64,000 nt of DNA, taken from the NCBI GenBank assembly GCA_031835245.1, contig JAVKOQ010000030.1:137501-201500 (forward strand). The letters are read 5' to 3'. This document shows positions 22,447 through 34,561 of the stretch, one piece after another (positions within the stretch are counted from its first letter, which is position 1; each line of letters begins with the position of its first letter). The notes beneath the pieces are model-generated. The model ran no database searches and was not told the DNA's origin. It saw only the letters and a program-made list of their open reading frames with translations. Made by a program: the position numbers and the translations under genes. Origin of the DNA: Balamuthia mandrillaris (lineage: Eukaryota > Discosea > Longamoebia > Balamuthiidae).

Positions 22447-25032
22447 TCAAAAGTTTACACTCTGAGTTCTGGCAATGCTTTCAGCCTTCAACGAAGCGTT
22501 CCTTCGATAACGAATTACCGCCAAACTGGATGCCAAAACAACAACTGGCAGCACCACAACCAACACGACCACGAGAGGCACCACCCAAGGATACTCTTCC
22601 ATGAAGTCCTCCTCAGAAGTTCCCTCTTCTGGGGAGGAACGAGAACAATCGGTGCCATACCATCCATCGAAGCAATGACAAACAGGGAGAACGTTGTCTC
22701 CTCCTTGAGAAGAAGGTTTACACACTCCGTTGGAGGAACAATTGTTGGCACACTCTCCTTCATGGTCTGTTTCGTTCAATGAAGTGGTCAGTGGAAGAAT
22801 GGAGGTGAGAAGAGGAAAGAAAGGAAGATTGGTACAAACCAATGATGGAGCAATCCAAGCCTCGCCAATCCTCCTGGCAGTGACAAGTCCCGTTGAGGCA
22901 CGATCCCCGCCCTGAACATTCCGTCTCTCCGGGGCATGGTGGATCATCTTTAAGATTGTCAGTCGAAGAGACGAAGAAAGAAGACGAAGAAGAAGAAGAA
23001 GAGGAAGAAGAACAAGAAGAAGAAGAAGAAGAAGAAGAAGAAGAAGAAGAAGAACAAGAAGAAAAAAAAAAAAACAAAACAAAAAAAAACAAGACAACGT
23101 ACAAATTTCACAAAGGGAGCCATAAGCAAAGGGATCACAGAGGCATCGCGGAGGAGAGAGATCCAGCCTGCATTTGCCGCGGCCTGAGCATTCCTCTTCT
23201 CCTTCTTCCACGCTGCATATTGCTACAAATAGGTGGGTCAGCAGTGTCAAAACTAAAACGAACGAATCTGCCCACCTCGCCTACAATCAGGTGGCAGCCA
23301 CCCTTCACGGCATTGACATTGTGGCTCAGAGTCCATGCTTTCGGCCACACATCGCCCATGGCCATGACATTCTGGAACTCCTGTGTTGACACAGACCGCT
23401 GAAGAGGGAGATGTTAGCAAAGGGAAAGAAGAGAGAACGGGAAAAGAAGAAGAACGCGACGTGTGTTGCAATCCCATCCCTTCCATCCAGTGGGACATTC
23501 ATTCACCATGCACCCATAACCTTCGGTAAAGTTCCCTCCGCATCTAGACCCACACCGACTGACACCAGAGTCGCAGTTCGTCACCAAGACATCACATTCT
23601 GCGCCTGTCCATCCTTCTGCTCGGCTGATGTTTGGTGTTGACCCTGTGTAAGGCACCCAATCTTCAGGTCCATCACAAAGACATCTTGGCGGATCCAATT
23701 CCGCCACACATGCGCCATTACCGGAACATGTAGAGCAAGTCGCAACAGCACAATTGTCTCCCGTCCATCCAACATCGCATTCACAATGGGAGGAGTTCGA
23801 CTCTTCGTTCCACAGACAGAGGCCGTGATGAGAACATTGCAATGAATCTGTGCTGCCACAGACAGGGATGGAACAGTCAGGACCCGTACGACCCTCTACG
23901 CATGAACAGCTCCCGGTTTGTCTGTCGCAAGTTCCATAACCTGAACATTCCGCTTCCAATCCTTTGTTCATTTTAAAGGTAAAGTACAAATTGGCTTGAT
24001 GTCAGAGAAAGAAGGAGAAGGGAAAGAGAGCCTGAGAGACAAAGAGGAACCTGGACAACGCATAAAGCGAACGGAACAATCATATTGGGAGCCCAATACA
24101 AAGCCCGCATAGCAGACGCACTTGGGAAACAAGGAGGAAGTGTCGCAATAGCCATGTTGCTGGTCGGTGCAGTCGTTGGGACATTCCGCACTTTGGCAAG
24201 CCTCTCCAGTCCATCCTGTGCCAACCCTGTGAGTACTCGGAATTGAAGGGATCAAGACCAGACAATGCAAAAAGAGGTACCTACCATCAAGACATTGGCA
24301 TCTTGGGGTATCATCTTCCGCAGCCACCAAGCAATAGCCATGTCCATTGCAATCGGGGCTTCCTGGGCAATCCTCTGGTGCACATTATTTAGCAAAATAA
24401 ACACAAAAATCCAAAAGAAGAGGAGTTGAAGGCTACCAGCACTGCAGTCCAAGCCAGCCCAACCTGGATTGCAAACACAATAACCATCCTGGCATGTGCC
24501 TCTTCTGAGCATTCTGGGGTGCCAGGACAACTGTCTTTTATGAGCAATAAATAATTGCATCCATCAGAACCACCAAGAAAGAAGAACGGGAGCAATGAAA
24601 GAGGCAACTTACAGGGTGGGCACTCAAGATCTTCTTCTTGAGATGATAACAGAAAGCTGAGATCATGGCGAGAGCTACTTTGCTGGCAGGCAGCCTCACC
24701 ATTGAGAGCTGGTTCATTGTCACTATCACAAGAGGCAACGGACTTTTCAGGACGTCCTATGCTATCACGGCTGAAAACTGCCTCCACAAAATACTTGATG
24801 CCGTTGCTGCCGCTGATGCTATTGTACAATATAAGAGAGGGAGATCGAACGGCGGAGTTTTGTGCGGCTTCAAGCAGCGACATCCAGTCTCCTCCCTTTT
24901 GCAACGTCAACATGTTCCCTCCAAAAACAGGAGGCTCCATGTATAGATCACCATCAACTCGTACATTGGAGTAATTAAACTGATTGAAACCATTAACTGT
25001 TGACAGATAATGTACGGTAAAGAGGCAGCAAG

Positions 25033-25078
<46 letters not shown>

Positions 25079-26122
25079 GCAGAGAGGCAGAGAAGCTGGG
25101 AAGAGAGAAGCGGAGAACGAGAGAAGAAGTGATAAGAGCAATCAAACCGTAGAAAATCATATTGGAGGCCTTCATGGACATGTTACCATGTACATGGATG
25201 GTGCCTCCCAGATGGCCGTCTTCGGGATGAGGATGGCCTTTCCACCACACCAATGGGCGAATGACTGCTCTATCTTCGGCGAGCAAGTTGCCATATATCT
25301 CTCCATTGCCCGTCAGCTCGCTTCTTGCTTTTAAAGCGACGGTTCCTTCTCCTTCTCCAACCAGCACTGTCCTGTTTTTTTTTTTTTTTAATTATAAGCA
25401 GCCTTAGTACAAAACCCACAACACCAACAAACTAAACAACAACGAAGCAAACCGAACGATTTCAGAAACGGATCCGAAAGGCTTCCGCTGAGCTGCAAGA
25501 AAGAGTTTCTCTCAATGATCATCGCTTCGTGCACATGGAAGGTGGTTGGGGCAACGATGTCCAGAACAACGCCACACAAGATACCACGGGTCGATCCTAT
25601 TAACACGGGTCTAGTGTACTGGGTGCCATTCCATAACGCCCAAAAGTTCACCAAATCCCTTTCGCTGACGTTACAATATGCAAGAGTGATATTCCTTACT
25701 TCCACTGGTTTTCCAATTCTCTATTGTTTATGACAACAAAGTTGTTTCAGTTAGTTGACAATACAAACGAAGCAAAAAAAAAAACGTTACCAAAACGGAA
25801 ACAGTATAGACGCCCCAGAAACGACGGTCAGGAACACCGCCAAGAATGACGTTGTCTTCTTTGGTGGGAACTCTGGCCACCCCTGTCTCCTCTTCAATCC
25901 AATTGGTGGGGTCATCCCTTGAAATCGTTTGAACAAATGGCCACAAGTTAGGTTTATATAAGAACTTGTTACAGACCGATGGTGAAGAAGAAGAAACTTG
26001 TACCAGCCACCATCCACCCCAGGGTACCTCCACCTGAGAACGGCTGTCTGGCCAGGAGAAACCAAGAGAGCCACCTCCAAAAGAAAGATAAGCAATTGCG
26101 GTGGGCCGATCAACGCCCTCAT
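22447..26122 (-). pseudogene. EGF-repeat membrane protein, copy B (apparently damaged)
   Basis: This paralogue of the 17508-21327 gene has the same exon order: signal peptide (PPQLLIFLLEVALLV), G8-like N-terminal region, EGF modules, membrane helix (VPLVVVLVVVLPVVVLASSL) and the same RYRRNASLKAESIARTQSVNF tail. Two differences from copy A look disabling. In the exon near 25370 a poly-A stretch replaces the codons after AAY and gives an in-frame stop unless a downstream acceptor (AAAAACAG) is used. In the first EGF exon near 24513 one base is missing, shifting frame after PGTPECS. Other exons stay open and protein identity is high, so the damage is recent, or splicing skips it. Transcript data would decide. 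Confidence 0.65.
22986..23070. repeat. (GAA)n microsatellite in copy B intron
   Basis: A short GAA tract with interruptions, followed by an A-rich run, lies at the position equivalent to the 250-base tract of copy A. It is UUC-rich in the sense strand. Confidence 0.85.
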
Positions 26123-26246
26123 TCTCTCTTTTTGACTTGGTCGCCAACAAAAATACAAAGTAGTGAAAATGAAGGGTGGTGCCTCTACAAAAAAAAAGTC
26201 AAAGCTATAATAGAAATGAATTAATAATGTTTACCTTTTACAGGGT

Positions 26247-26254
26247 TGTCGACA
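26247..26254. promoter_or_regulatory. TGTCGACA promoter palindrome in divergent region
   Basis: The exact octamer lies in the AT-rich 299-base gap between the divergent starts of EGF copy B (26122, -) and the zinc finger-ankyrin RhoGEF (26422, +). The equivalent position upstream of copy A lies outside the duplicated block and lacks it. Confidence 0.5.
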
Positions 26255-26421
26255 TAATATTATTTACCATTTTAAGTATAAATTCATTAATCTATTTCCT
26301 TTATAAGGAATGGATGACATTAATCTTCCCTTTTAAAGGAAAATGTTTTAATTGACGTTAAAATTCGGCTAACAAAAAATTACAGCGGCATTATGTAAAT
26401 ATAGAGAGGATAACAAAGGGA

Positions 26422-27333
26422 ATGGAGGAGGAAGGAAGGGACGAGAAGGAATGGGAGTGCGAGGACTGTACCCTTCGCAACAACGGGGTCTTTCTGTGCT
26501 GCCAACGTTGCGGCTGCGTTCGGCCAAAGGATTCCTCCTCGCATTCTCATTCTGGTTCTCCTGACCCGCTGCAAAGCGAGGTCCGGAAAAATGCTGGGCA
26601 AGAAGCGAAACGCTTGGAGATGAAGGACATGATCAGGAGAACGAACGTCCGCGGTCTTAGGCTTGAAAAAAGCAGAAGCATGCCGGTGGAAGAATTAAAT
26701 GCCTTGGCAGCGACGATACGTAAAGAAAAAGAAGAAGAAGAAAAGAAAGAGAAAGAAGGAGAGGTCGATCGCTTTGCTTCCACTCCTGACCTGCAAACGA
26801 GAAGAGGCACGTTGGGAAAGCTGAGAAGCTTTGCCGCCGAGAAAAGAGGACACTTGCTCGTGCCGCAAACCGCAGTCGAAAAGAAGCTGATCAGCCCTCG
26901 AAACGAAAGAAAAGAAACTCTCATCCATTTGGCTGCTGAATCAGGTCTCTCTTTGCTCTTTGCCCTTCGCTCTTTTCTCTGTTTGTTTCTATAACAAATT
27001 GCCAAAACAGCAACTTTGGAAGAGCTACAGCAGCTGTTGGAGAAGTATAATTTGTTGGAGGTCAGAGCGAAAGACATCAACCTCTGGACTCCCTTGCATT
27101 GTGCTGCTAATGCTGGTCGCCTTCAGAACTTTAATGTTTGTTTCCTCCTTCGTTCTTCTTCTTTATTATCTTTCTTCTCCTTCTTGTTCTTCGTTCTTCG
27201 TTCTTCTTCGTTCTTCATTCTTCGTTCTTCTTCGTTCTTCTTCATTCTTCTGCTTCTTCTGCTTGTTCTGCTTGTTCTTCTTCTGCTTCTTCTGCTTGTT
27301 CTGCTTCTTCTTCTTCTTCTTCTTCTTCTTCTT

Positions 27334-27364
<31 letters not shown>

Positions 27365-27715
27365 TTCTCCTTCTTCTTCTTCTTCTTCCTTGTTCTTGTT
27401 CTTGTTCTTTGTGCTTCTATGCATGTTTAAACAAAACCAAACCAGCTTTTGTTGGACTATGGAGGCGATCCTATGGCTCAAAACAGAGACGGCTCAACGC
27501 CGCTCCACTACCTTGCGAAAAACAGGCAAATACAAAAGGACAAAGAGTATGTTAAAGTGTTGGCCAAAATACAAAACCTGGGTGGGGATGCCAACCTTCA
27601 GAACGCCAACAAGGAGAGCTGTTTACAGGCAGCAGTTCTTGGGGGCAATGCCGAAGAAGTCCTGTTCATGCTTAGGGAGATGCGTGCGAATCCGAATCTT
27701 CCTAACAGGTTTGTT

Positions 27716-27746
<31 letters not shown>

Positions 27747-29419
27747 TTGTTTCACATTCGTTTTCTTACTTGTTTTGCTCGATATGTTCTTTTCTGTTCA
27801 TTTTTGATCGTTTTGAATGTATCTGTGCAGAGCTGGAGAGACCTGTCTTCACATAGCGGCAAGAGTGGGAGATAAAGAGATAGTCAAACTGCTGTTAAAC
27901 TACAAGGCAGATGTAAACTGTGTGTCTGCTTTAAACCAAACGCCAAAGGACGTTGCATGGAGTTGCTCCAGAAAGGGTACATTCCTTCTTCTCTTTCATC
28001 TTCGCCATGTCCCTGTTTCATTCTGAGAGGCATGTAATGAAATGCATTACAGGCTTATATGAGGCGCTAGGAGGAGGCCCAATGACCACCAAAGATTTAC
28101 CTTCGCTTCAGACGTATTCCAAGAAGAATGTTAAACACTGCCAACGAATTATCAGGGCCTGGCTAGACAGAAAAAATAGTCTTTTTAGTGTTGGTATGTT
28201 CAGTTTAAAACTCTTATTTGACATTCTTTATCCACTATTCACCAATGTGATGCCTTGAAAACAAAGCTCTTAAATGGAGGCAGCACTCAGATGCTGTTCG
28301 TGGAGTTAAAAGATTCAGGTCGATTCGTGAACTCCACACCATTCATAAATCTTATACAGGTACCTCCCGCTAGTTCTTTTAGTTTCTTTCTGTTTTGTTT
28401 TTCGTTTATGCTAAACATTTGTTTTCTTCTGTTTAACCAGAACAAATGGAAAAGATGTTGGTATGCAATCCTCTTCTTGTTCTTTTCTCTTTTCCACATA
28501 TATGCAGACTTGCAACTCACTGAATCAAAAAAGTCATACAAGCATTCGTTATTGCAACTGTGCAACGAACAAGAACATAACCAAAAAGACAAAGAAGAAT
28601 CAACGGAAGAAGAGGAACAAACACATGATGTCATAGTAACTCCAAAGCAAGTTGACACCCTGTTTGGAAACATCGAAGTCATTGTGAGATTATCCCAATC
28701 AATGTTGGAGTCGTTGGACGAAAAGCTGATTCGAAGCAAGCAAGTGGATCAACAGATAGGATCTCTGATGCTTACTTTTGTTCCAGCTATGGCGGTTTAC
28801 TCATCTTACTATCGCAACTATGATACAGCGGAAACGTTGTTGCGTAGATTGTTGAGACGACCGCCATTTTTTAAAGCTTTACAAGTACAGCAGCTGCTCC
28901 CTATTTTGCTTCTTCAAGTTGCTAACTTTTTAAACTTAATAGGATATTATAGCTGGCAACTCTTTGGAGGATACTCTTATCTTACCAGGTTATTGCCGAC
29001 TTGTCTTTCTTATCCACTATTTTCTTCTTCTTCTTCTTCTTCTTCTTCTTGTTCGTCTGCTTTTTTGTTCTTCTTCTTCTTTGTTCTTCTGCTTTTCTTT
29101 TTTTGCCTTATTCTTATACTTGCTCATTGATATACAGTGCAAATGATGCCTCGCTATCTATTGTTACTGAAGGTAAGCCTTGGAATTCTGCTCTAACATA
29201 GGTTCGATACAGCTCATTTTCCTTTCTTTTGACCACTATTAGGATATTTTGAAGAACACAACGAAGGAGCATAGGGACTACAAGGACATAGAAGAAGCTG
29301 TGGAGGCTGTGCATAACCTCAACATGGTTATAAACGAACGAACGAAAGTGTTGAACGCGTTGGACAAAACCTTAGACATTGAACGTAGACTCATCGGAAT
29401 TGGCAATATGGTTCTCTTT

Positions 29420-29455
<36 letters not shown>

Positions 29456-30036
29456 CTCCTCTTTCTTCATGAAATGAGCTAATGATAATTTGAGAGCAGA
29501 AACTTGTTAAGCAAGACAGACAATTCATAATGGAAGGAGACTGGACAAAGTTTAGGAAGAGATCAGCGCTTCACACTTTGCGGAGGAGAGAGCCAATTGT
29601 CCATATATTCCTCTTCAATGACTGTATAGTGAAGACCTCTCCCAGACCGAAGCTGAAAGGAAGTCAGTTGGACTACTTCGACTTCAAAGAATTGCTCCCT
29701 TTTAACTTGCTCTCATTAAGGATATGGACCATTCCATCCTCCGAAACAATGACAGGTTCTTTTCTTGCTTCTTCAAGTTCTTCTGCTCATGTTGACTCAT
29801 TATTTGGCAACATAGGAAAGGAACAATATGGAGTGTGTCTGAAGAAGTTGAGCGGCGAGAAGGAAAGATACGTTTTGGGCGAGAGCAAGGAAGACGGACA
29901 CTTTTGGAAACAAACCATCGAGAATCTTATGCAAAGTGCTTACACCAGTCAAGGAGAGGCCAAAGTTAAAAAGTGGGTCAACCTCAAGCTGACGGATGGA
30001 GGAGTGGCTGCGCTCGATGCGCTTACTCAAAAGTAA
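26422..30036 (+). CDS. RanBP2 zinc finger-ankyrin-DH-PH Rho exchange factor
   Basis: This is a multi-exon gene of about 850 codons. Residues about 11-35 form a RanBP2-type zinc finger (WECEDCTLRNN...CCQRCG). A charged linker follows, then ankyrin repeats split over exons: TPLHCAANAGR, STPLHYLAKNR, then ETCLHIAARVGDKEIVKLLL. The DH domain shows VDTLFGNIEVIVRLSQSMLE, then LTFVPAMAVYSSYYRNYDTA and QMMPRYLLLLKDILKNT, with helix 6 reading NLNMVINERTK. A PH domain follows (FIMEGDWTKFRKR, IFLFNDCIVKT, FWKQTIENLM). DH-PH units activate Rho GTPases. RanBP2 fingers often bind RNA or ubiquitin; ankyrins bind proteins. Introns carry CTT and CT repeats (27300-27385, 27716-27745, 29023-29050, 29420-29450). 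The last in-frame stop overlaps a donor-like AAAAGTAAGT, but a convergent gene begins 55 bases on, so I keep the stop. Confidence 0.82.
27160..27400. repeat. (TTC)n / (CTT)n repeat region in an intron
   Basis: This is a compound TTCGTTCTTC and CTT tract in an intron of the ankyrin-RhoGEF gene, pyrimidine-rich on the sense strand. It yields long Leu-, Ser- or Phe-only artefact frames. Confidence 0.9.
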
Positions 30037-30090
30037 GTCTCTTCTCCAATATTTATTTTACCTCCACAAAAAGCAAAACGTGAAGCGTTA

Positions 30091-31296
30091 TCATTCCTTT
30101 ATCATTACATAAAACTCTGCTCCTTCTTTGACGTTTACCACCACATCACTGTTGCTTTTCTCTCTTTCTTCCTCTCTGACACGTTCAGCCTCTGCGTTGA
30201 TCCACCGCAACGACTTCTTGTAATCAGGTGACGAACTGCCTTCATCTAATATTAACAACGCACCGGAAGAACCTTCTTCTTCATCGCTATCTTTTTCCTT
30301 CTCTTCCTTTTCTCGGTTTGCTTGTTGATTCGCTTGGCTTCTTCCTCTTTGGCTTCGTGAACGGCTTTTGTTCTTTATCTCTTCTTTTTCTTCTTCTTCA
30401 CTTGGGGGTTTCCATCGAACTACGTCAGCTGCATTTTGATCTTCTTCCTCGTCTTCATCATCACCTCCTTTTACGCCGTTCTTTCGTCTCCGTTCGCGAG
30501 CTGCAACAAGCCTCTGAACTTGAGCTTGCTCTTCTTCCATCAACTCGGAATCCTCAAATAGGGTGTTGTAGTAACTCGCCAAAATGTCTGTTATTTCTTC
30601 AAAGTCAGGCCTGGTTTGAGCAAGCAACAAATGGGTCAGACAACCGTTCTTCTAAAATATGAAGAAGCAAAGCCAGAAGAAAGGTACCTGTTGTTAGGAT
30701 GATAACTGAAACACCTTTCCATCAAATCAGCAAGAACACAAGGACAGTTGCGTGGTATCTTGAGGTGCTTGCCTTTTAAAAGGCTGAGCATGATGTTGAG
30801 CATCGTCTTGTTGCGCCATGGCTTGTCCCGACAGACCACCTCCCAAATCAACACTCCAAAGCTCTGAACAATGAATAATAACGTTAAACAAGTAAGAACC
30901 AGAAGCATTGAAAAAAAACGGAAAAGAACTGAGGATAACACATACCCAAGAGTCCGACTTCTCGGAATATTCCAACCGATCAACAGACTCAGGTGCCATC
31001 CACCTGTTTAAATGTGAGTTAGGTTAAAGGGAGTGAAGAAGTGGAAGGAGAAGGAAAGAAGAATGAAGAATGAAGATAAAACGAAAATCGGATTTCGGGT
31101 AAAAATTGTTACTTGACAGCGCCAACGGTGTTGCTGGTAATGGCGTAGGAATAGAGTTCGGACTTCATACGCGAGAGCCCGAAATCGCTGACTAATGCTG
31201 TCAGATGAGGTCCTTGAACCAGAATGTTGCGTGCTGCAATATCTCTGTGTATTATGCGCTCTTTTTTTTAAAAAAAAAATAATGTGAGCAAACAGC

Positions 31297-31334
<38 letters not shown>

Positions 31335-33015
31335 CCTCGGTGCAAGAAAGCGATGCCCATAGCAGCATCCTTTAATAGCTTTACTACAGCAAGCCAAGAA
31401 ATATCATTCCTCCGCGTTCGACGATTGACCAGAAAGTCGTACATTGACCCAAGTCGAGCATATTCAATGACAAGACACATCTTACTTCCAGTTGTTAGCG
31501 CTGAAGACATTCGACAAATAAAAGAAAAACGATAATAAAGAAAATGTTAGTTAGCCTTGAGAAAAAACAAAGAGGTAAACAGAGACGGATAGATGTACCT
31601 CCATAAAATGTAACAACGTTTGGGTGACGACCAAGCTTTTCCATGATGGAAGCCTCCAATCTGAACTCATGCAGTGCTTTGTCGTTGTTCAAAGGCATGG
31701 TCAACTGCTTCACTGCGCATTCCGTTTTTTGCCACAAACCTTTATACACTATGCCAAATGCTCCTATAGAAGAGAGAGAGGGGGAGAGAGAGAATAAGAA
31801 GGAAGAAGAAACAAAGGAAAGAAGCGAAACGAAAGACAGCACAGAAGCAGGAAAGAGAGCAAGCGAGCAACAAAGAATAAAAGGTGAAGAGAGATGGATA
31901 CCGCGAGCGATAGGATGGTCCTCATCGATTTCCAAATACCTTTCGTCGATCTCTTTGTAGTTGTACTCAATGTGCAGGTTTCCCTTCTTCAAAGTAGTTG
32001 CTGCGTCCAACTTGCTCTCTCCATTGACATCCCTTTTTTCTTCCACCACGATCGGCTCTTTCACTTCCTCCTCTATGAGCAAGCTTCCCGTCAAAGTTCG
32101 TCTTTGAGATGGATGCATTCCAACACTCAGCTGAGAAGCAGAGCTGCCCAAAATGGAGGCAGCATTCGCCAATGGAGGCAAGCTGCTCGGTCTTTTGCTC
32201 ATGCTCCCCTTTCTCCTTCTTAAACCGTCTTCCTCCGTTTCAGTCGCCGCTTTGTCTCGCCCCTCTGTTCCTTTGGCAACTGCAGGCTCTTCTTTTACCT
32301 CTCTTTCTTTTCCCTCAACTGGCTCTTCTGCTGTGTCTTCTTCCTCATCCTCCTCCTCGTCCTCTTCAACTTCATACTCTCCAGAAGCAGAGACGATGCC
32401 TGTCAAAGGGTTTGATGGTCGTCGGACGTGTCCTTGTTGTTGCATCTTCTTGTCCATGGCAGCTCTCCTTCGCAGGAGCTCAGCCGTAGCTCCTTTGAGT
32501 AGAGGAGAAGCGGCACCAGGAGGCGGTTGCGGCCGTTTGCAAACGGACCCGGTCGAAGTGTAGAGCAAGTTCCAAAGGCTGTCCTTCTTAGTCAACCATT
32601 GCTCTCTCCGGTTCTGAAAGACGTGCGCGAGCATTGCTTCCTCCTTCTTCTTTTGTTCCCGTTTCAAGCTTTTTCCTTCTTCATTGTTTTCTTCTTCTGC
32701 ACTCGTTTCCTCCGTCTTCTGTTCTGTTGTCTCTTCCATTTGTTCTGCTTCTTCGCCTTGAGCTCGTTCTTCTTGCGGACGATGAGAAGGAGGAGGCGAA
32801 GGGAACGCCTGTTCTTGAGGTAACAGTTGGTGCAACGGAAAGAGGCCGGAGGTCTTTTCATCACCGGATGCTTCCTCTTCTTCCGCTTCCTCTTCGTGCT
32901 CTTCCCCTGCCGCAACCGCAAACGCCACTCCTTCACAGCTGCTGTCTTCGTTGCTGTCGCGAAGTAATTGCCTTCTTGTTTTTCCTATATAGTTGAAATA
33001 CAGTGTTAGAAAAAG

Positions 33016-33057
<42 letters not shown>

Positions 33058-33072
33058 GAGAAGAGAAAAGAA

Positions 33073-33107
<35 letters not shown>

Positions 33108-33434
33108 AACAAAGATGGGCATACGGAGATCTCTAGGAGATCGGGTTCGTGCTAACACGTTCTTGTTGCGATGGTTGCCGTTATTGGTGTCGATGGAAGA
33201 AACGGAAGCAATGCGCTCAAACATGTTCACCAAGTCGTGACAACGACCTCCCCCGCTGCTTCTGTTGTTGTTTCTTTTGAAGGAGGTTCGTCCCAACGTG
33301 GAGGCTTGTCGTTGTTGTTGCGGTTCGTTCCCTCTCGCCCGCGAGGAGGCTTGAAGAAGAGCCTGCTGCTTGTAGGCCTCCACCAAAGACAACGTGTTGG
33401 ACCGTTTGAGATCCTCTCCTCCTTTGCTTGCCAT
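30091..33434 (-). CDS. Protein kinase of the TKL/TK-like group with long disordered N-terminus
   Basis: Exons run approximately 33434-33125, 32984-31902, 31763-31599, 31500-31336, 31260-31115, 31010-30951, 30863-30690 and 30612-30091, about 850 residues. The first roughly 450 residues are low-complexity, acidic and Ser/Pro-rich. The kinase domain follows: GAFGIVYKGLW, AVKQL, an alphaC glutamate in FRLEASIM, gatekeeper region LVIEYARLGS, catalytic loop HRDIAARN, SDFGLSR, WMAPES, then WSFGVLIWEV. HRDIAARN is close to the HRDLAARN form of tyrosine kinases, while the overall pattern is that of TKL kinases, so dual or tyrosine specificity is possible. The C-terminal tail is Glu/Lys/Ser-rich. It converges with the RhoGEF gene, with 54 bases between stops. 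Introns and the region near 33010-33105 carry GA repeats. Confidence 0.85.
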
Positions 33435-33820
33435 CTTCTCTTCTTATTTTATTTTTTAATACAGAGTGTTGCTTGGAAGAAAGCTTTCGAAAGAGAGGGA
33501 GAGGAGGAGATAAGCTCTCCGCCACGGGCGACAAGCACGACGTCGAACAGGGCCAACAACAAAACTAGTTTAGGTTGGGTCGTTGTGTTGGGGGGGGTTG
33601 GTGTGTTGGTTCCCTTTCCTTCCTTATCTTTTTTTTTTAATGTTTTCTCGCCAGCCCACCGCCTAATATATATGCATTCCTTCATCATTACAGCATTACA
33701 TTATTACACTCTTATTAATTATTTACTCTCTTTTTTTTGTGTTTTAGTCTTTTTAAATGTTTTTGTGGTTTTTGTGTTTCGTTGGATTTGTTTGTTTGTT
33801 ATTTTGTGGTTTGGTTGGTC

Positions 33821-34055
33821 TCACCCTATCCGCCACTGCCATCCACCAAACATCTCATCGTCACCGCTGCTGCTGCTGTCAGAGATGTTGGGCGAGCAGC
33901 TGCCGTCTATGTGTTTTTTGTCCGCGAGCGCTGACGTGGTGCTGTTACTCGACAGGAGGTTGCCCCCTTCTCCTCCTAAACAGGACGCTGCCCCGCGGAC
34001 TGTGGTATCTCTCCGCTGGGCATCAGCGTACTTTTCCCCCATTAAGTCTTGAGAA
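33821..34055 (-). other. Possible alternative C-terminal exon of the cyclophilin A gene
   Basis: The canonical cyclophilin stop TAA at 34209-34207 lies inside a strong donor (CAGCT|GTAAGT). Splicing from there to the acceptor before 34055 restores frame (CT + T) and adds 78 codons with a balanced composition (DLMGEKYADAQRRD ... EMFGGWQWRIG). No known domain is seen. This is an inference from splice signals only. The rest of 33435-34206 holds no other supported gene. Confidence 0.4.
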
Positions 34056-34206
34056 CTTCAAATAAGAAGTGATGCTGTTAAAGCCGGCGAAGTGTGAATT
34101 GCTGAAATGGGTTTTATCGAGAAGAATACAGAGGTGCCAAAAGCAGAAAACAGTGCCTGCGAAGCCTGATCCGTCCATTAGTGCCTTCTCCTCAGAGAAA
34201 AGATAC

Positions 34207-34513
34207 TTACAGCTGGCCGCAGTCAGCGATGACGCAGCGCTTGAGAGGCATGTCATCGTCATCGGTGCGTTGGTTCTCGATCTTTTTGACAATATCCATA
34301 CCTTCCACAACACGGCCGAACTTTGTTTGTTCGCGTTTTTCAAAGAGAAGAACATAAAGCAGTTAGAGGAGCAACAACAAAAAGAAAACAAAAAAAAGAG
34401 GGGACAGAAGCAAAGGAGGAGGAGTAGGTTACCACAACGTGCTTGTTGTCCAACCAAGTCGTCTTCACAGTGCAGATGAAGAACTGGCTGCCGTTGGCTT
34501 GCAGCAGAATAAA

Positions 34514-34561
<48 letters not shown>

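Larger units (their letters stand above)
16753..26165. repeat. Tandem segmental duplication (two units of about 4.5 kb)
   Basis: Unit 1 spans about 16753-21375 and unit 2 about 21822-26165, in direct orientation. Each contains the 3' part of a cyclophilin gene (+) followed by a convergent EGF-repeat gene (-). Exons and introns both match closely, so this is a DNA-level duplication and not retroposition. Unit 2 begins inside cyclophilin exon 1, at an AACCAGCC...AATGAGGAAG match (16755 and 21821). Differences cluster in microsatellites, the signal peptide, the membrane helix and one short stretch near 19960/24710. Between the units, 21376-21821 looks unrelated and has no supported gene. Confidence 0.88.

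Noticed and set aside
33171-34052. 293-codon plus-strand frame
   Set aside because: It overlaps the 5' exon of the kinase gene and its upstream region, has mixed hydrophobic content from T-rich DNA, and shows no splice or domain support.
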